This document shows positions 36,180-44,671 of a stretch of 64,000 bases of DNA, piece by piece. A model generated the notes under the pieces. It had not been told where the DNA came from, made no database searches, and was given only the letters and a program-made list of their open reading frames with translations. How positions within the stretch are numbered: the stretch's first letter is position 1; each line of letters opens with the position of its first letter. The position numbers were made by a program, and so were the translations under genes. Source of the stretch: Marinobacter sp. F4218 (GTDB lineage Bacteria; Pseudomonadota; Gammaproteobacteria; Pseudomonadales; Oleiphilaceae). The stretch covers positions 1,612,001 to 1,676,000 of the forward strand of contig NZ_JAHZIL010000003.1 of the NCBI RefSeq assembly GCF_019443085.1, in the 5' to 3' direction.

Positions 36180-36192
36180 ATCTCGCAAACGC

Positions 36193-36222
36193 AAAAAGGC
36201 GGAGCAACTGCTCCGCCTTTTC
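36193..36222. terminator. Bidirectional terminator between ompW and rhlE
   Basis: AAAAGGCGGAGC (36194-36205) pairs with GCTCCGCCTTTT (36210-36221) around AACT. A/T runs flank both sides; its main client is rhlE, whose stop codon is at 36240 on the minus strand. Confidence 0.8.
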
Positions 36223-36239
36223 AGGGGTATAAACCGGCT

Positions 36240-37544
36240 TCAGGCACTCTGACGCTGACCCGACCGCCCTCGCTGGCCACCGCCATTCTGGCTACGGCTG
36301 CCACTGCGTCCGTCCGGCTTGGCACCGGCACTGCGGGGCTTACCCCCAGGCCGGCCATTACGGCCGCGAGCCTTGCTCGGGTCAGCCTTGGCTTTCGGCT
36401 TCAGGGGCAGATTGTTGTTCGGCTCGAACCCTTCCACCGACTTGCGCGGCAACTGCTTCTTGATCAGTTTTTCAATGCCCGCGAGCAACTTGCCCTCATC
36501 GGCACTGACCAGTGACAGGGCATGGCCGCTCTCTCCGGCGCGGCCGGTACGGCCGATGCGGTGCACGTAGTCTTCCGGTACATTCGGCAGTTCGAAGTTC
36601 ACCACCTGCGGCAGCTGCTTGATGTCCAGTCCGCGGGCGGCGATGTCGGTCGCCACCAGCACCCGGATGTCACCCTGCTTGAACTCACTGAGCGCGCGGG
36701 TACGGGCGCCCTGGGATTTATTGCCGTGAATCGCGGCGGCGGTGATTCCGTCCCGCTCCAGTTTCTGGGTCAGGCGATTGGCACCGTGCTTGGTGCGGGT
36801 AAAGACCAGCACCTGCTCCCAGTCGTTGTCACGAACCAGTTTGCTCAGCAGCGCCGTTTTCTGGCTCTGGTCCACCGGATAAACCGACTGTTTCACCTTC
36901 TCGGCGGTGGTGTTTCGGGCCGCCACTTCGACTTGAACCGGGTTGTCCAGCAGCCCCTGGGCCAGGGTACGAATCTCGTTGGAGAAAGTCGCGGAGAACA
37001 GCAGGTTCTGGCGCTTGGCCGGCAACAGCGCAAGAATCTTGCGGATATCGCGAATGAAGCCCATGTCCAGCATCCGGTCGGCTTCGTCCAGCACCAGGAT
37101 CTCGACCTCGTCAAAGCGCACCGCATTCTGCTGGTACAGGTCCATCAGTCGTCCCGGTGTCGCCACCAGCACGTCCAGGCCCTTGCGCAGCTTCATCATC
37201 TGCGGATTGATTTTCACCCCGCCGAAGACCACAGCCGCCTTGGTTGGAATGTACTTGCTGTACAGGTTCACACTGTCGTGCACCTGCGCCGCCAGCTCCC
37301 GGGTCGGCGCCAGGATCAGGGCACGAGGGCCCTTGCCGGTGCGCGGCTTTTCACCCAGACGCTGCAATAGCGGCAGGGTGAAGCCGGCGGTTTTGCCGGT
37401 GCCGGTCTGGGCCGCCGCCATCACGTCCTTGCCGGACAGGACCGCGGGAATGGCCTGGGCCTGGATGGGCGAAGGGGTATCGTAACCCTGATCGGACGTG
37501 GCACGGACCAGCTGCTCGGACAAACCGAGTGAAGAAAAACTCAT
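36240..37544 (-). CDS. rhlE: DEAD-box ATP-dependent RNA helicase RhlE
   Basis: 434 residues. Q motif ([29 protein letters not shown]), Walker [18 protein letters not shown], motif Ib [12 protein letters not shown] in [16 protein letters not shown] in [11 protein letters not shown], and motifs IV-VI ending [18 protein letters not shown]. The C-terminal 60 residues are a basic Arg/Gly/Lys/Ser-rich tail that would bind RNA. RhlE unwinds rRNA/mRNA structures in ribosome assembly and cold adaptation. A 312-base gap precedes it, consistent with a long 5' leader often seen for this gene class. Confidence 0.92.
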   Translation of the reverse strand: MSFSSLGLSEQLVRATSDQGYDTPSPIQAQAIPAVLSGKDVMAAAQTGTGKTAGFTLPLLQRLGEKPRTGKGPRALILAPTRELAAQVHDSVNLYSKYIPTKAAVVFGGVKINPQMMKLRKGLDVLVATPGRLMDLYQQNAVRFDEVEILVLDEADRMLDMGFIRDIRKILALLPAKRQNLLFSATFSNEIRTLAQGLLDNPVQVEVAARNTTAEKVKQSVYPVDQSQKTALLSKLVRDNDWEQVLVFTRTKHGANRLTQKLERDGITAAAIHGNKSQGARTRALSEFKQGDIRVLVATDIAARGLDIKQLPQVVNFELPNVPEDYVHRIGRTGRAGESGHALSLVSADEGKLLAGIEKLIKKQLPRKSVEGFEPNNNLPLKPKAKADPSKARGRNGRPGGKPRSAGAKPDGRSGSRSQNGGGQRGRSGQRQSA

Positions 37545-37856
37545 ATAGGATCAACTCTTGATTGTTCTGCCTCCACGAACACCGGTTCTGGGCGAATGCG
37601 GGCAGATGCCATGACAATTCATGGAATAAAAGACGACTACGGTCACGCGCCGTTTACGGGGTGACGTCCTCTGACAGGTCGTATGGATGGTTCGCAAGTC
37701 GGCGTACGGCCGGAAAAAGCGGAATCCCTAGAGGCAGGATGCGGGCACAGTAACAGAGGCCCGGCGAGTTCGCCATAGGTATTTGTTAACGGTCGGCCGG
37801 GAACTCAGGGGCCGGCGGACCGTCACAGACACCTCTCATTCCCGACCGGAGTTTTC
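37545..37856. other. Non-coding gap between rhlE and the TlpA-like gene
   Basis: I see no gene. It holds the palindrome CCATGA-CAAT-TCATGG (37609-37624) near the presumed rhlE promoter and a hairpin with 10-bp arms, one mismatch (37791-37800 with 37812-37821), 35 bases before the TlpA-like start. Promoters for both divergent genes must lie here, but no convincing -35/-10 pair stands out. Confidence 0.5.
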
Positions 37857-38726
37857 ATGACCAGTATAAGCGTGGGCCCCATGAGCCTGTCCATCGGCCA
37901 TCTTTCGGTGCTTGTCGCCCTGCTCCTGGCCCTGCTGGTGGGCGGCCTTATGGGACGGCGGTACGGCGTGCCGGTGGCAGGTCCGGTTGCCGATATCTTC
38001 CTCGGCGCCATGATCGCTGCCCGACTCGGCTTTGTGGGTGAGTACTTCGAACACTACCGGAATGACCTGCTCGGGATCATCGATATCCGGGATGGCGGAT
38101 TTGATGCGGTCTGGGGCGTGATCGGGGCCCTGGCGATGACGCTCTACCTGCTCTGGCGCCGACAGGCGCTTCGCCGAGCCCTGACAGTTGCCGTAGCGAC
38201 GGGCGCCCTGTTCTGGGCCGGCACCACTGCCACCATTGCCCTGATCGAGCAACAGGCCCGGGGGATACCGGAGGTGGCGCTTACCGCTCTGGATGGGGAG
38301 CCCAGCCCACTCCCGGATCTGGCGAAGGGCAAACCCATGGTGGTCAACCTGTGGGCGACCTGGTGCCCGCCCTGCATCCGGGAAATGCCGGTTCTTCAGC
38401 AGGCACAGGAGCGCGATTCCGATGTGGTTTACGTATTTGCCAACCAGCGCGAGCATCCCGGCACCATCCGGGAGTTCCTGGCCGATCAGCAGCTGGAGGT
38501 AAACAACGTCTATCTGGACAAAGCTGGCCAGCTGGCCCGCGCCTCAGGTAGCCACGGATTGCCCACTACCCTGTTCTACAACGCCGACGGCCAACTGGTG
38601 GATTCGCACATGGGGCAACTTTCTCACGCCACCCTCGCTCGGAGCCTGGACAAATTCGGGCAACGGTCAAATCAATCCGATGGCGATCAGCAGGACGGCA
38701 ATACCACATCGGAAGAGGTTCAATAA
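37857..38726 (+). CDS. Membrane-anchored TlpA-like thiol-disulfide oxidoreductase with Lgt-like N-terminal domain
   Basis: 289 residues. The N-terminal 125 residues form about four TM helices with the Lgt-like pattern GAMIAARLGFVGEYFEHY and IRDGGFDAVWGVIGALAMTL; the His/Arg catalytic set of prolipoprotein diacylglyceryl transferase is not seen. The C-terminal part (about 140-270) is a thioredoxin fold with WATWCPPCIREMP (active-site CPPC) and cis-Pro loop GSHGLPTTLFYNADG. It would act in the periplasm as a reductant or in cytochrome/thiol maintenance. GGAG precedes ATG 37857. Its last seven bases overlap the convergent acyltransferase gene. Confidence 0.85.
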   Translation: MTSISVGPMSLSIGHLSVLVALLLALLVGGLMGRRYGVPVAGPVADIFLGAMIAARLGFVGEYFEHYRNDLLGIIDIRDGGFDAVWGVIGALAMTLYLLWRRQALRRALTVAVATGALFWAGTTATIALIEQQARGIPEVALTALDGEPSPLPDLAKGKPMVVNLWATWCPPCIREMPVLQQAQERDSDVVYVFANQREHPGTIREFLADQQLEVNNVYLDKAGQLARASGSHGLPTTLFYNADGQLVDSHMGQLSHATLARSLDKFGQRSNQSDGDQQDGNTTSEEVQ

Positions 38727-39640
38727 ACGCTCGCGACACCTTCCGGACGGCTCTTGAAACGCTTGTGCAGCCACAGGTACTGGTCCGGCTGTTCCCGAAT
38801 GGTGTCCTCGATGAAGCCATTCCAGATCTCCGCATCCTTCTGGGTATCATCACCAAATTCTTCCTGAATTGGCGAAAACTCCACCCGGTAACTGCCATCG
38901 GGCATGCGCAGGTGACTGACGCAGATGATCGACGCTCCGGACTGCCGTGCGATATAGCTGGGCGAGGTGATGCAGCCGGCGTTGACGCCGAAAAAGGGTA
39001 CGAACACTTCCGATTTCTTGCCGAAGTCCTGGTCACAGGCGAACCAGACCTGGCCGCCCTCTTTCAGGAACGACAACATTGGCCGCAGCTCGCGCTTGGT
39101 AAAGGGTTGAATGTTGAAATGCCGCCGGCGGCCACGTTCGATCATCCGGTCGATGACCGGGTTGTTGTTGGGGCGGTACATGTAGCCCGGCTTGTCGAGC
39201 TGGCAGGCAATCAGCGGCAACGCGAAGTCAAAAATGCTGTAGTGGCCGCCAATGAGCAGCACCCCGTTGCCCCGTTGCTTGGCCTCCTCAAGATGCTCGA
39301 TACCGAGAACCGAGGCACTCTCACAGTACGGTGCCATATCCCGCCACCAGGCATGGGTGCTTTCCAGAAATCCCCGGGCCGACGCGACAAACGTGTCCTC
39401 GACCAGCTGGCCACGCTCGACATCGTCCAGTTCCGGCATGCAGGCAGAGAGGTTTGCGTCGGCTACCCTGGCCCGGGATTTGAGTTTATGAGCCAGGAAT
39501 CGACCCAACGACTTGCCGAAGCGCTGCTTGGCAGACATGGGAAGAAACGAAAACAACCAGAGAACGAATACCAGAAACCAGGATCCCCAGAACGCCGGAT
39601 GCCAGAGGGGGCGCCTGGCCGCCTTGCTGCGAGAGGCCAT
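38720..39640 (-). CDS. Lipid A biosynthesis (LpxL/LpxM-type) lauroyl/myristoyl acyltransferase
   Basis: 306 residues, the usual length. One N-terminal TM segment (FWGSWFLVFVLWLFSFLP) anchors it to the inner membrane. The HxxxxD active-site box is GGHYSIFDFALPLI (around 135-148); RPNNNPVIDRMIERGRRRHF and WFACDQDFGKKSEVFVPFFG (the GxR/DxDxG region) complete the late-acyltransferase pattern. Transfers a secondary acyl chain onto Kdo2-lipid IVA. ATG 39640 is chosen because it precedes the TM anchor directly; upstream in-frame codons are not conserved-looking. LpxL versus LpxM cannot be decided. Confidence 0.9.
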   Translation of the reverse strand: MASRSKAARRPLWHPAFWGSWFLVFVLWLFSFLPMSAKQRFGKSLGRFLAHKLKSRARVADANLSACMPELDDVERGQLVEDTFVASARGFLESTHAWWRDMAPYCESASVLGIEHLEEAKQRGNGVLLIGGHYSIFDFALPLIACQLDKPGYMYRPNNNPVIDRMIERGRRRHFNIQPFTKRELRPMLSFLKEGGQVWFACDQDFGKKSEVFVPFFGVNAGCITSPSYIARQSGASIICVSHLRMPDGSYRVEFSPIQEEFGDDTQKDAEIWNGFIEDTIREQPDQYLWLHKRFKSRPEGVASVY

Positions 39641-39790
39641 ACTACAGTCACCTACAACAGAGAGAATGACCGGCCGAGAACTACCGAAAGACCAAACCGG
39701 ATGACAGGTGTGCAGCCTGACACACCCATACATCGTTTGGTACGGGTTTTCCGTAACCGTACTTTTCACAGCGATTGAAGCGGTTCCGAG

Positions 39791-40246
39791 TCAGCGCGTT
39801 GCCGCCTCGGCGAAGCTGGCCAGTGCCCTGGAGATATTTGCCAGCACCTCGTCACAGCCTTCAATGCCATGCCGGGCCTTGAGATAGGCGGGATCGTTGT
39901 AGCCGAGCCAGACCTGCCCGTCTTCATCCTCCCAGATCACCGCCTTCTGTGGCAGGTCCGCGGCCACACTTTGTGCGCACCGCATCAGCGGCGTACCCAC
40001 TTTCGGGTTGCCAAAGATGACCAGCTGGGTCGGCCTCAGGTAGGAGCCGGCGGCTTCCGCGCCGGCCGCATGGTCGACCCGGTTCATCACCGTCATGCCC
40101 TTTTCCTCCAGCGCTGCCACCAGCTTGTCTGCCGTGGCCGGCACACTGTAGCTGCTCTTGACCGCTATCAGACCATCGGCGGCATGAACCAGGCCCGAGG
40201 TGGCAAGGGTGAACAGGGCAATGGCAAACAACCTGAGCGTCTTCAT
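39791..40246 (-). CDS. DUF302 periplasmic protein
   Basis: 151 residues. Signal peptide 1-23 (LFAIALFTLATSGLVHAADG). The mature protein is one DUF302 domain: GLIAVKSSYSVPATADKLVA, YLRPTQLVIFGNPKVGTPLM and ALPQKA-like VIWEDEDGQVWLGYNDPAYL, a DsrE-like or YqhA-like small alpha/beta fold. Members occur in sulfur and electron-transfer contexts, but no function is settled. AAGGA precedes ATG 40246. A possible 43-codon ORF lies 43 bases upstream on the same strand. Confidence 0.85.
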   Translation of the reverse strand: MKTLRLFAIALFTLATSGLVHAADGLIAVKSSYSVPATADKLVAALEEKGMTVMNRVDHAAGAEAAGSYLRPTQLVIFGNPKVGTPLMRCAQSVAADLPQKAVIWEDEDGQVWLGYNDPAYLKARHGIEGCDEVLANISRALASFAEAATR

Positions 40247-40289
40247 ATCGAGCGTCCTTTCAATGGAGGGCACAACCAATACTAGACCA

Positions 40290-40421
40290 CTACAACAGGC
40301 CATGGGCCCTGGCGCTCTGCTCCAGCCTCTCCTGTTCCTGTCGAAGCATCTGACTGACGGCCTTCAGCTCCCTGAGCCCGGTGGACACCCTGTCGGATCT
40401 GACGAAAAAATCAAGGTTCAT
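40290..40421 (-). CDS. Possible small ORF, 43 residues
   Basis: Open frame from ATG 40421 to TAG 40290. It starts MNLDFFVRSDR and continues with GLRELKAVSQMLRQEQERLE, a heptad-like amphipathic helix rich in Leu, Glu, Gln and Arg. It lies 43 bases upstream of the DUF302 gene on the same strand. The composition looks coding, but the ribosome site is poor (GTTGGATGC). Chance ORF not excluded. Confidence 0.35.
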   Translation of the reverse strand: MNLDFFVRSDRVSTGLRELKAVSQMLRQEQERLEQSARAHGLL

Positions 40422-40505
40422 GCATCCAACTCGTTGATTAAGTAGTATCACTGGAGATAAGTACGTATTTTTACGTAGAAGTCACAAAGAAAGAGAGTCG
40501 TCGTC

Positions 40506-41882
40506 ATGGTTCGATGGAAGTTCTCGTTCAGCACCCTCATTCTCCCGCTGCTGTTGGCCGGCTGCAGCGATAGCAGCAGTAACGCGACCAGCCCGACCGC
40601 GGCAGCGGAGCTCAAGCCACCCACCGAATCCGGCGTTCTGAAGGTCGCCACCCGAAACGGTTCGACCACCTATTACCTGGACCGGCATGAGAATCCGGTG
40701 GGACCGGAATACGCGCTGATCAGCGATTACGCCAAGGCCCGCGGCTGGGAAGTGGAATGGACCATGCTGGATTCGACCAGCGAAGTCCTGGATTCACTCA
40801 ACGCCGGAACGACCCATCTTGCCGCTGCCGGCCTGACACACCTGCCATCCCGGGACGAACGCTTCAGCCGCGGCCCGGCCCATACCGAAATTACCGAACA
40901 GCTGGTGTGCCACCGTGATGCCCGCCCTCTGCCCCGGCAGCCCGAGAATCTCCCCGGTACGGAGATCGTAGTCACCGCGGATTCCAGTTATGTTGAAACC
41001 CTGACCAGGCTGAAAAGCCAGTACGCAGGCCTGGAGTTCACCGAAGACGCCAACCGAACCACCGAGGTCATTCTGTCGGCTGTCGCCGATCGGGACATCG
41101 GCTGTACCGTGGCCGATTCCAACATCGTTCAGGTTATGCGCCGTCACTTCCCCCACCTGGAAGTGGCCATGAACCTGACCACCGGCCAGAATCTCGGCTG
41201 GTACCTGCCAACGGGATCGGATGATCTGGCGTCGGATGCCAGGGAATGGATGAACAGCGTCGAGGGCGACGAGGCCATTGGCCGCATGGAAGACCTCTAC
41301 TACGCCTACATCGGCGATTTCGATTTCGTGGATCTCCGCGCCCTGAACCGGCGCATTGAGGACCGCCTTCCCGAATTCATCGACGAATTCCGGGAGGCTG
41401 AAGCCAAGACCGGCATGCCCGCGGATCTGCTGGCAGCACTGTCGTACCAGGAGTCCCATTGGGATCCGGACGCCAAATCCCCTACCGGTGTCCGTGGCAT
41501 CATGATGTTGACCCAGCGCACCGCGGAATCCCTTGGCGTGAACAATCGCCTTGACCCTTACGCGGCCATCGACGGCGGCGCGCGCTACCTGGCGGACCGG
41601 CATCGCCGTCTGCCCGAGACGATCCCCGAACCGGACCGCACCTTCCTAGCCCTGGCCAGCTACAATATCGGTCGCGGGCACCTGCTCGATGCCCGGCAGT
41701 TGGCCCGGTCACTGAACAAGAATCCCGACTCCTGGCAGGATATGTCGGAGGTTTTGCCGCTGAAAGCGGACAAGCGCTACTACCCCAGCACACGCTATGG
41801 CTATGCCCGCGGCTACGAGCCAGTGCACTACGTGCAGCGCATTCGCAATTACCGGGACGTTATTCAGGCAGCGTTCAATTAA
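40506..41882 (+). CDS. mltF: Membrane-bound lytic murein transglycosylase F
   Basis: 458 residues, outer-membrane lipoprotein (LPLLLAGCSDSSS, lipobox Cys near residue 20). Residues 42-270 are a type-3 solute-binding domain (GVLKVATRNGSTTYYLDRHE), which in MltF binds peptidoglycan peptides and regulates the enzyme. Residues 285-458 are the SLT domain with catalytic Glu in LSYQESHWDP, GVRGIMMLTQRTAESLGV, and ALASYNIGRGHL. Cleaves glycan strands to 1,6-anhydro ends. It starts 84 bases after the DUF302-side ORF, in the opposite direction, and is followed after 61 bases by the GluR0-like channel gene. Confidence 0.93.
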   Translation: MVRWKFSFSTLILPLLLAGCSDSSSNATSPTAAAELKPPTESGVLKVATRNGSTTYYLDRHENPVGPEYALISDYAKARGWEVEWTMLDSTSEVLDSLNAGTTHLAAAGLTHLPSRDERFSRGPAHTEITEQLVCHRDARPLPRQPENLPGTEIVVTADSSYVETLTRLKSQYAGLEFTEDANRTTEVILSAVADRDIGCTVADSNIVQVMRRHFPHLEVAMNLTTGQNLGWYLPTGSDDLASDAREWMNSVEGDEAIGRMEDLYYAYIGDFDFVDLRALNRRIEDRLPEFIDEFREAEAKTGMPADLLAALSYQESHWDPDAKSPTGVRGIMMLTQRTAESLGVNNRLDPYAAIDGGARYLADRHRRLPETIPEPDRTFLALASYNIGRGHLLDARQLARSLNKNPDSWQDMSEVLPLKADKRYYPSTRYGYARGYEPVHYVQRIRNYRDVIQAAFN

Positions 41883-41943
41883 CGGCACAAACGTCCACCC
41901 AGTTTTCACAAGGGAGCGCGATCGGCAACGGTCGCCAGCTACT

Positions 41944-43011
41944 ATGCTCAAACGGATTCTGTCCTGTGTTTTTCTGCTCGCCCTCGCAACCGCCGGCCAG
42001 GTTCATGCCGCCGATCCATCCCTGAAAGTGGGCATCACCGAGGTGCCACCGTTCGTCATGCAAACCGAGGACGGTCGGTGGGAAGGCATCAGCATTGACC
42101 TCTGGCGAACCGTGGCGGCGGGAATGGAGCGGGAATTCGAGTGGGTGCCCATGGCCTTCAGTGACTTACTGAGCGCCACCGAAAATGGCGAGATCGACGT
42201 CGCCGTTGGCGCCCTGACCATGACCGCCGACCGCGAGGCGCGCTTCGACTTCAGTCACCCGTTCTACCAGACCGGGCTGTCGATCGCAGTCCCGCCGCAA
42301 CCGGAGCAAAGCCTGTTTGCCAGCCTGAAGGCGCTGATCAGCTGGCAGTTCGTCAGTGTGATCCTGGCCCTCGGCGCCCTGCTGCTGGCCGTGGGCTTTG
42401 TGCTCTGGCTGGTGGAACGGCGGCGTAACCCGGAGCAGTTCGGCGGTACCGCCGCCCAGGGCATTGGCTCGAGTTTCTGGTGGGCCGCGGTAACCATGAC
42501 CACGGTGGGCTATGGTGACAAGGCGCCGGTGTCCTTTGCCGGCCGGCTGATCGCCCTGGTCTGGATGTTTGCCGGTTTGATCATGGTGGCCAGTTTCACC
42601 GCAGCCATCACCTCGTCGCTGACCGTCAGTAACCTGCGCACCGGCATCCAGGGTGCCGATGACCTGCCCGGCAAGGTCGTTGCCACCATTAACAACACGG
42701 CCAGTCAGCGCTATCTGGAGGGGCAGCGGATCCGTTACCAGACGTATCCGGACCTGACCTCCGCCATGGTGTCAGTGGCCGAGGGCGACACCGATGCCAT
42801 CGTCTACGATCGCGCACTGCTGCAGTACCGGAACCAGCAACTCGGGCCGCAGCGACTGACGATTCTGCCCGGGATTTTCGCCGAGCAGCTCTATGCGCTG
42901 GCACTGCCCGAAGGTCGCCCCCTCAGGGCAAAGGTCTCCCAGCAGATTCTGCGCATGACCGAGTCCGAGGACTGGCGTAGCGTCCAGTCCAGCTACCTCG
43001 GCTCTGAGTAA
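41944..43011 (+). CDS. GluR0-like glutamate-receptor potassium channel
   Basis: 355 residues built as a prokaryotic ionotropic glutamate receptor. Signal peptide 1-22 (ending VHA-AD). Lobe one of a type-3 binding domain (KVGITEVPPFVMQTEDGRWE; ligand Arg in MTADREARFDFSHPF) is interrupted at about 130 by TM1 (VILALGALLLAVGFVLWLVE), a pore loop with the K+ filter MTTVGYGDKAP (around 185), and TM2 ending FTAAITSSLTV, the counterpart of the eukaryotic SYTANLAAF gate. Lobe two then follows, with the ligand Asp in DAIVYDRALLQY. A tetramer would gate K+ on ligand binding in the periplasm. ATG 41944 has only a distant GGGAG. Confidence 0.9.
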   Translation: MLKRILSCVFLLALATAGQVHAADPSLKVGITEVPPFVMQTEDGRWEGISIDLWRTVAAGMEREFEWVPMAFSDLLSATENGEIDVAVGALTMTADREARFDFSHPFYQTGLSIAVPPQPEQSLFASLKALISWQFVSVILALGALLLAVGFVLWLVERRRNPEQFGGTAAQGIGSSFWWAAVTMTTVGYGDKAPVSFAGRLIALVWMFAGLIMVASFTAAITSSLTVSNLRTGIQGADDLPGKVVATINNTASQRYLEGQRIRYQTYPDLTSAMVSVAEGDTDAIVYDRALLQYRNQQLGPQRLTILPGIFAEQLYALALPEGRPLRAKVSQQILRMTESEDWRSVQSSYLGSE

Positions 43012-43050
43012 AACCCGGGGCGGGCGTCGTCGGCTCGGCGTCCGGACCGG

Positions 43051-44577
43051 TCAGGATCCGAACAATGCAGACCGCAACGGTTTCAGGAACCCGCCCGATT
43101 CCCCGACGCTGGCATGGGTCCGCTTGCCGTCGAACTCCAGGACACCGTCCTCGATGGGCTCGAATCGGAGGATCTTCACGTCCTCCAGATAGTTTTGGGA
43201 GGCCTTCCACGGGCCGTGGGTGCCCTGGCGGGGCAGTTTGTCTGCGGCTCGCTTCACGTAACCGGCGTTGAGCGAACCGAGGATGGTGTCCTCACCCCGG
43301 CTGTTCTCGGTATCGCGGGCCATCACCACCCGGTAGCCCCGCTTGTCCATCAGGTTCATCAGCCGACACAGGTACTCGGCGGCAATGTCCACTTTCAGGG
43401 TCCAGGAGATGTTGGTGTAGCCAAAGATCAGGCCGGCGTTGGGCATGCCCTCGACCATCACATTCTTGTAGATGACCTTGTCCTTCATCACCACCGCCTG
43501 GCCATCCACCGTCGGCTTGATGCCGCCCAGCATCTGGATCTCCAGGCCGGTGGCCGGAACGATGATATCCGCCTCCAGTTCCTCGCCGGATTTCAGGCGA
43601 ATTCCGGTTTCGGTGAAGCGGTCGATGTGATCCGTGGCGATGCTGGCTTTGCCGGTCTTCAGGGCGGTGAACAGATCGCCGTCTTTCACGACACACAGGC
43701 GCTGGTCCCAGGGATCGTAATCGGGGGTGAAATGCCGCATGTCGGCTTCACCATTCAGCTGACGCTTGATGATCCCCAGGAACATCCGGCGCATGAGCCT
43801 GGGACTCTTGCGGGATCGCAGGTACAGGAAGCGGGAGATCGCCACATTGCGGGCCCGGGTCAGCTTGTAGGCCAACGAATCCGGCAGAATTTTCTGCAGG
43901 CCCAGGGCCAGCTTATCGGTGGACGGCAGGGGCATGAGATAGGTCGGGGACCGCTGGAGCATGGTCACGTGGCCGGCCTGCTCCGCCAGCGTCGGCACCA
44001 GCGTAATGGCTGTGGCACCACTGCCAATGACCACGATCTTCTTGCCAGCGTAGTCCAGGTCTTCGGGCCAGTACTGGGGATGCACCATCTGGCCCTTGAA
44101 CTCGTCTTCACCCGGGAAATCGGGCTTGTAGCCGTGGTCATAGTTGTAATAGCCGGTACAGCCGATCAGGAAATTCGCGGTGTAGGTCCCGGTCTCGCCG
44201 GTGGCTTCGGTTTCGGCGGTGACCCGCCAGCATTTGTCGACACTGGACCAGTCCGCGGCTTTCACCGCCAGGCCGTACCGGATGTGGCGTTCGACATCGT
44301 GTTCCTGTGCGGTTTCCTGCACGTATTGCTTGATCGACGCGCCATCCGCCAGCACCTTGCCACCCACCCAGGGCCGGAAGTTGTAGCCGAAGGTGAACAT
44401 GTCGGAATCGGACCGGATACCGGGGTAACGGAACAGGTCCCAGGTTCCTCCCAGGGACTGGCGGCGCTCGAGAATGGCAAAGGACTTGCCCGGGCACTCC
44501 CGACTGAGGTGGCAGGCCATTCCGATTCCGGATACACCGGCGCCAATAATCAGGACATCAAAATGTTGCTCATTCAT
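43051..44577 (-). CDS. EthA-like Baeyer-Villiger monooxygenase
   Basis: 508 residues. FAD loop LIIGAGVSGIGMACHLSREC, GGTWDLFRYPGIRSDSDMFT, a perfect BVMO fingerprint FKGQMVHPQYWP, NADPH loop VVIGSGATAITLVPTL, MLQRSPTYLMP, and FGYTNISWTLKVDIAAEYLC. These blocks resemble mycobacterial EthA, the ethionamide-activating BVMO, more than cyclohexanone-type enzymes. Natural substrates are probably ketones or thio-compounds. ATG 44577 gives the family-like N-terminus; an upstream ATG (44619) is in frame without a ribosome site. No regulator adjoins it. Confidence 0.9.
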   Translation of the reverse strand: MNEQHFDVLIIGAGVSGIGMACHLSRECPGKSFAILERRQSLGGTWDLFRYPGIRSDSDMFTFGYNFRPWVGGKVLADGASIKQYVQETAQEHDVERHIRYGLAVKAADWSSVDKCWRVTAETEATGETGTYTANFLIGCTGYYNYDHGYKPDFPGEDEFKGQMVHPQYWPEDLDYAGKKIVVIGSGATAITLVPTLAEQAGHVTMLQRSPTYLMPLPSTDKLALGLQKILPDSLAYKLTRARNVAISRFLYLRSRKSPRLMRRMFLGIIKRQLNGEADMRHFTPDYDPWDQRLCVVKDGDLFTALKTGKASIATDHIDRFTETGIRLKSGEELEADIIVPATGLEIQMLGGIKPTVDGQAVVMKDKVIYKNVMVEGMPNAGLIFGYTNISWTLKVDIAAEYLCRLMNLMDKRGYRVVMARDTENSRGEDTILGSLNAGYVKRAADKLPRQGTHGPWKASQNYLEDVKILRFEPIEDGVLEFDGKRTHASVGESGGFLKPLRSALFGS

Positions 44578-44671
44578 AAGCGGCCTATCGACTCCCTCGT
44601 TGTTGTTCCGATCACGCATCTGGAATCAAGATAGCCCAGGCGGGCGAAGGTGGGAACTGGCCGGACCAGTC

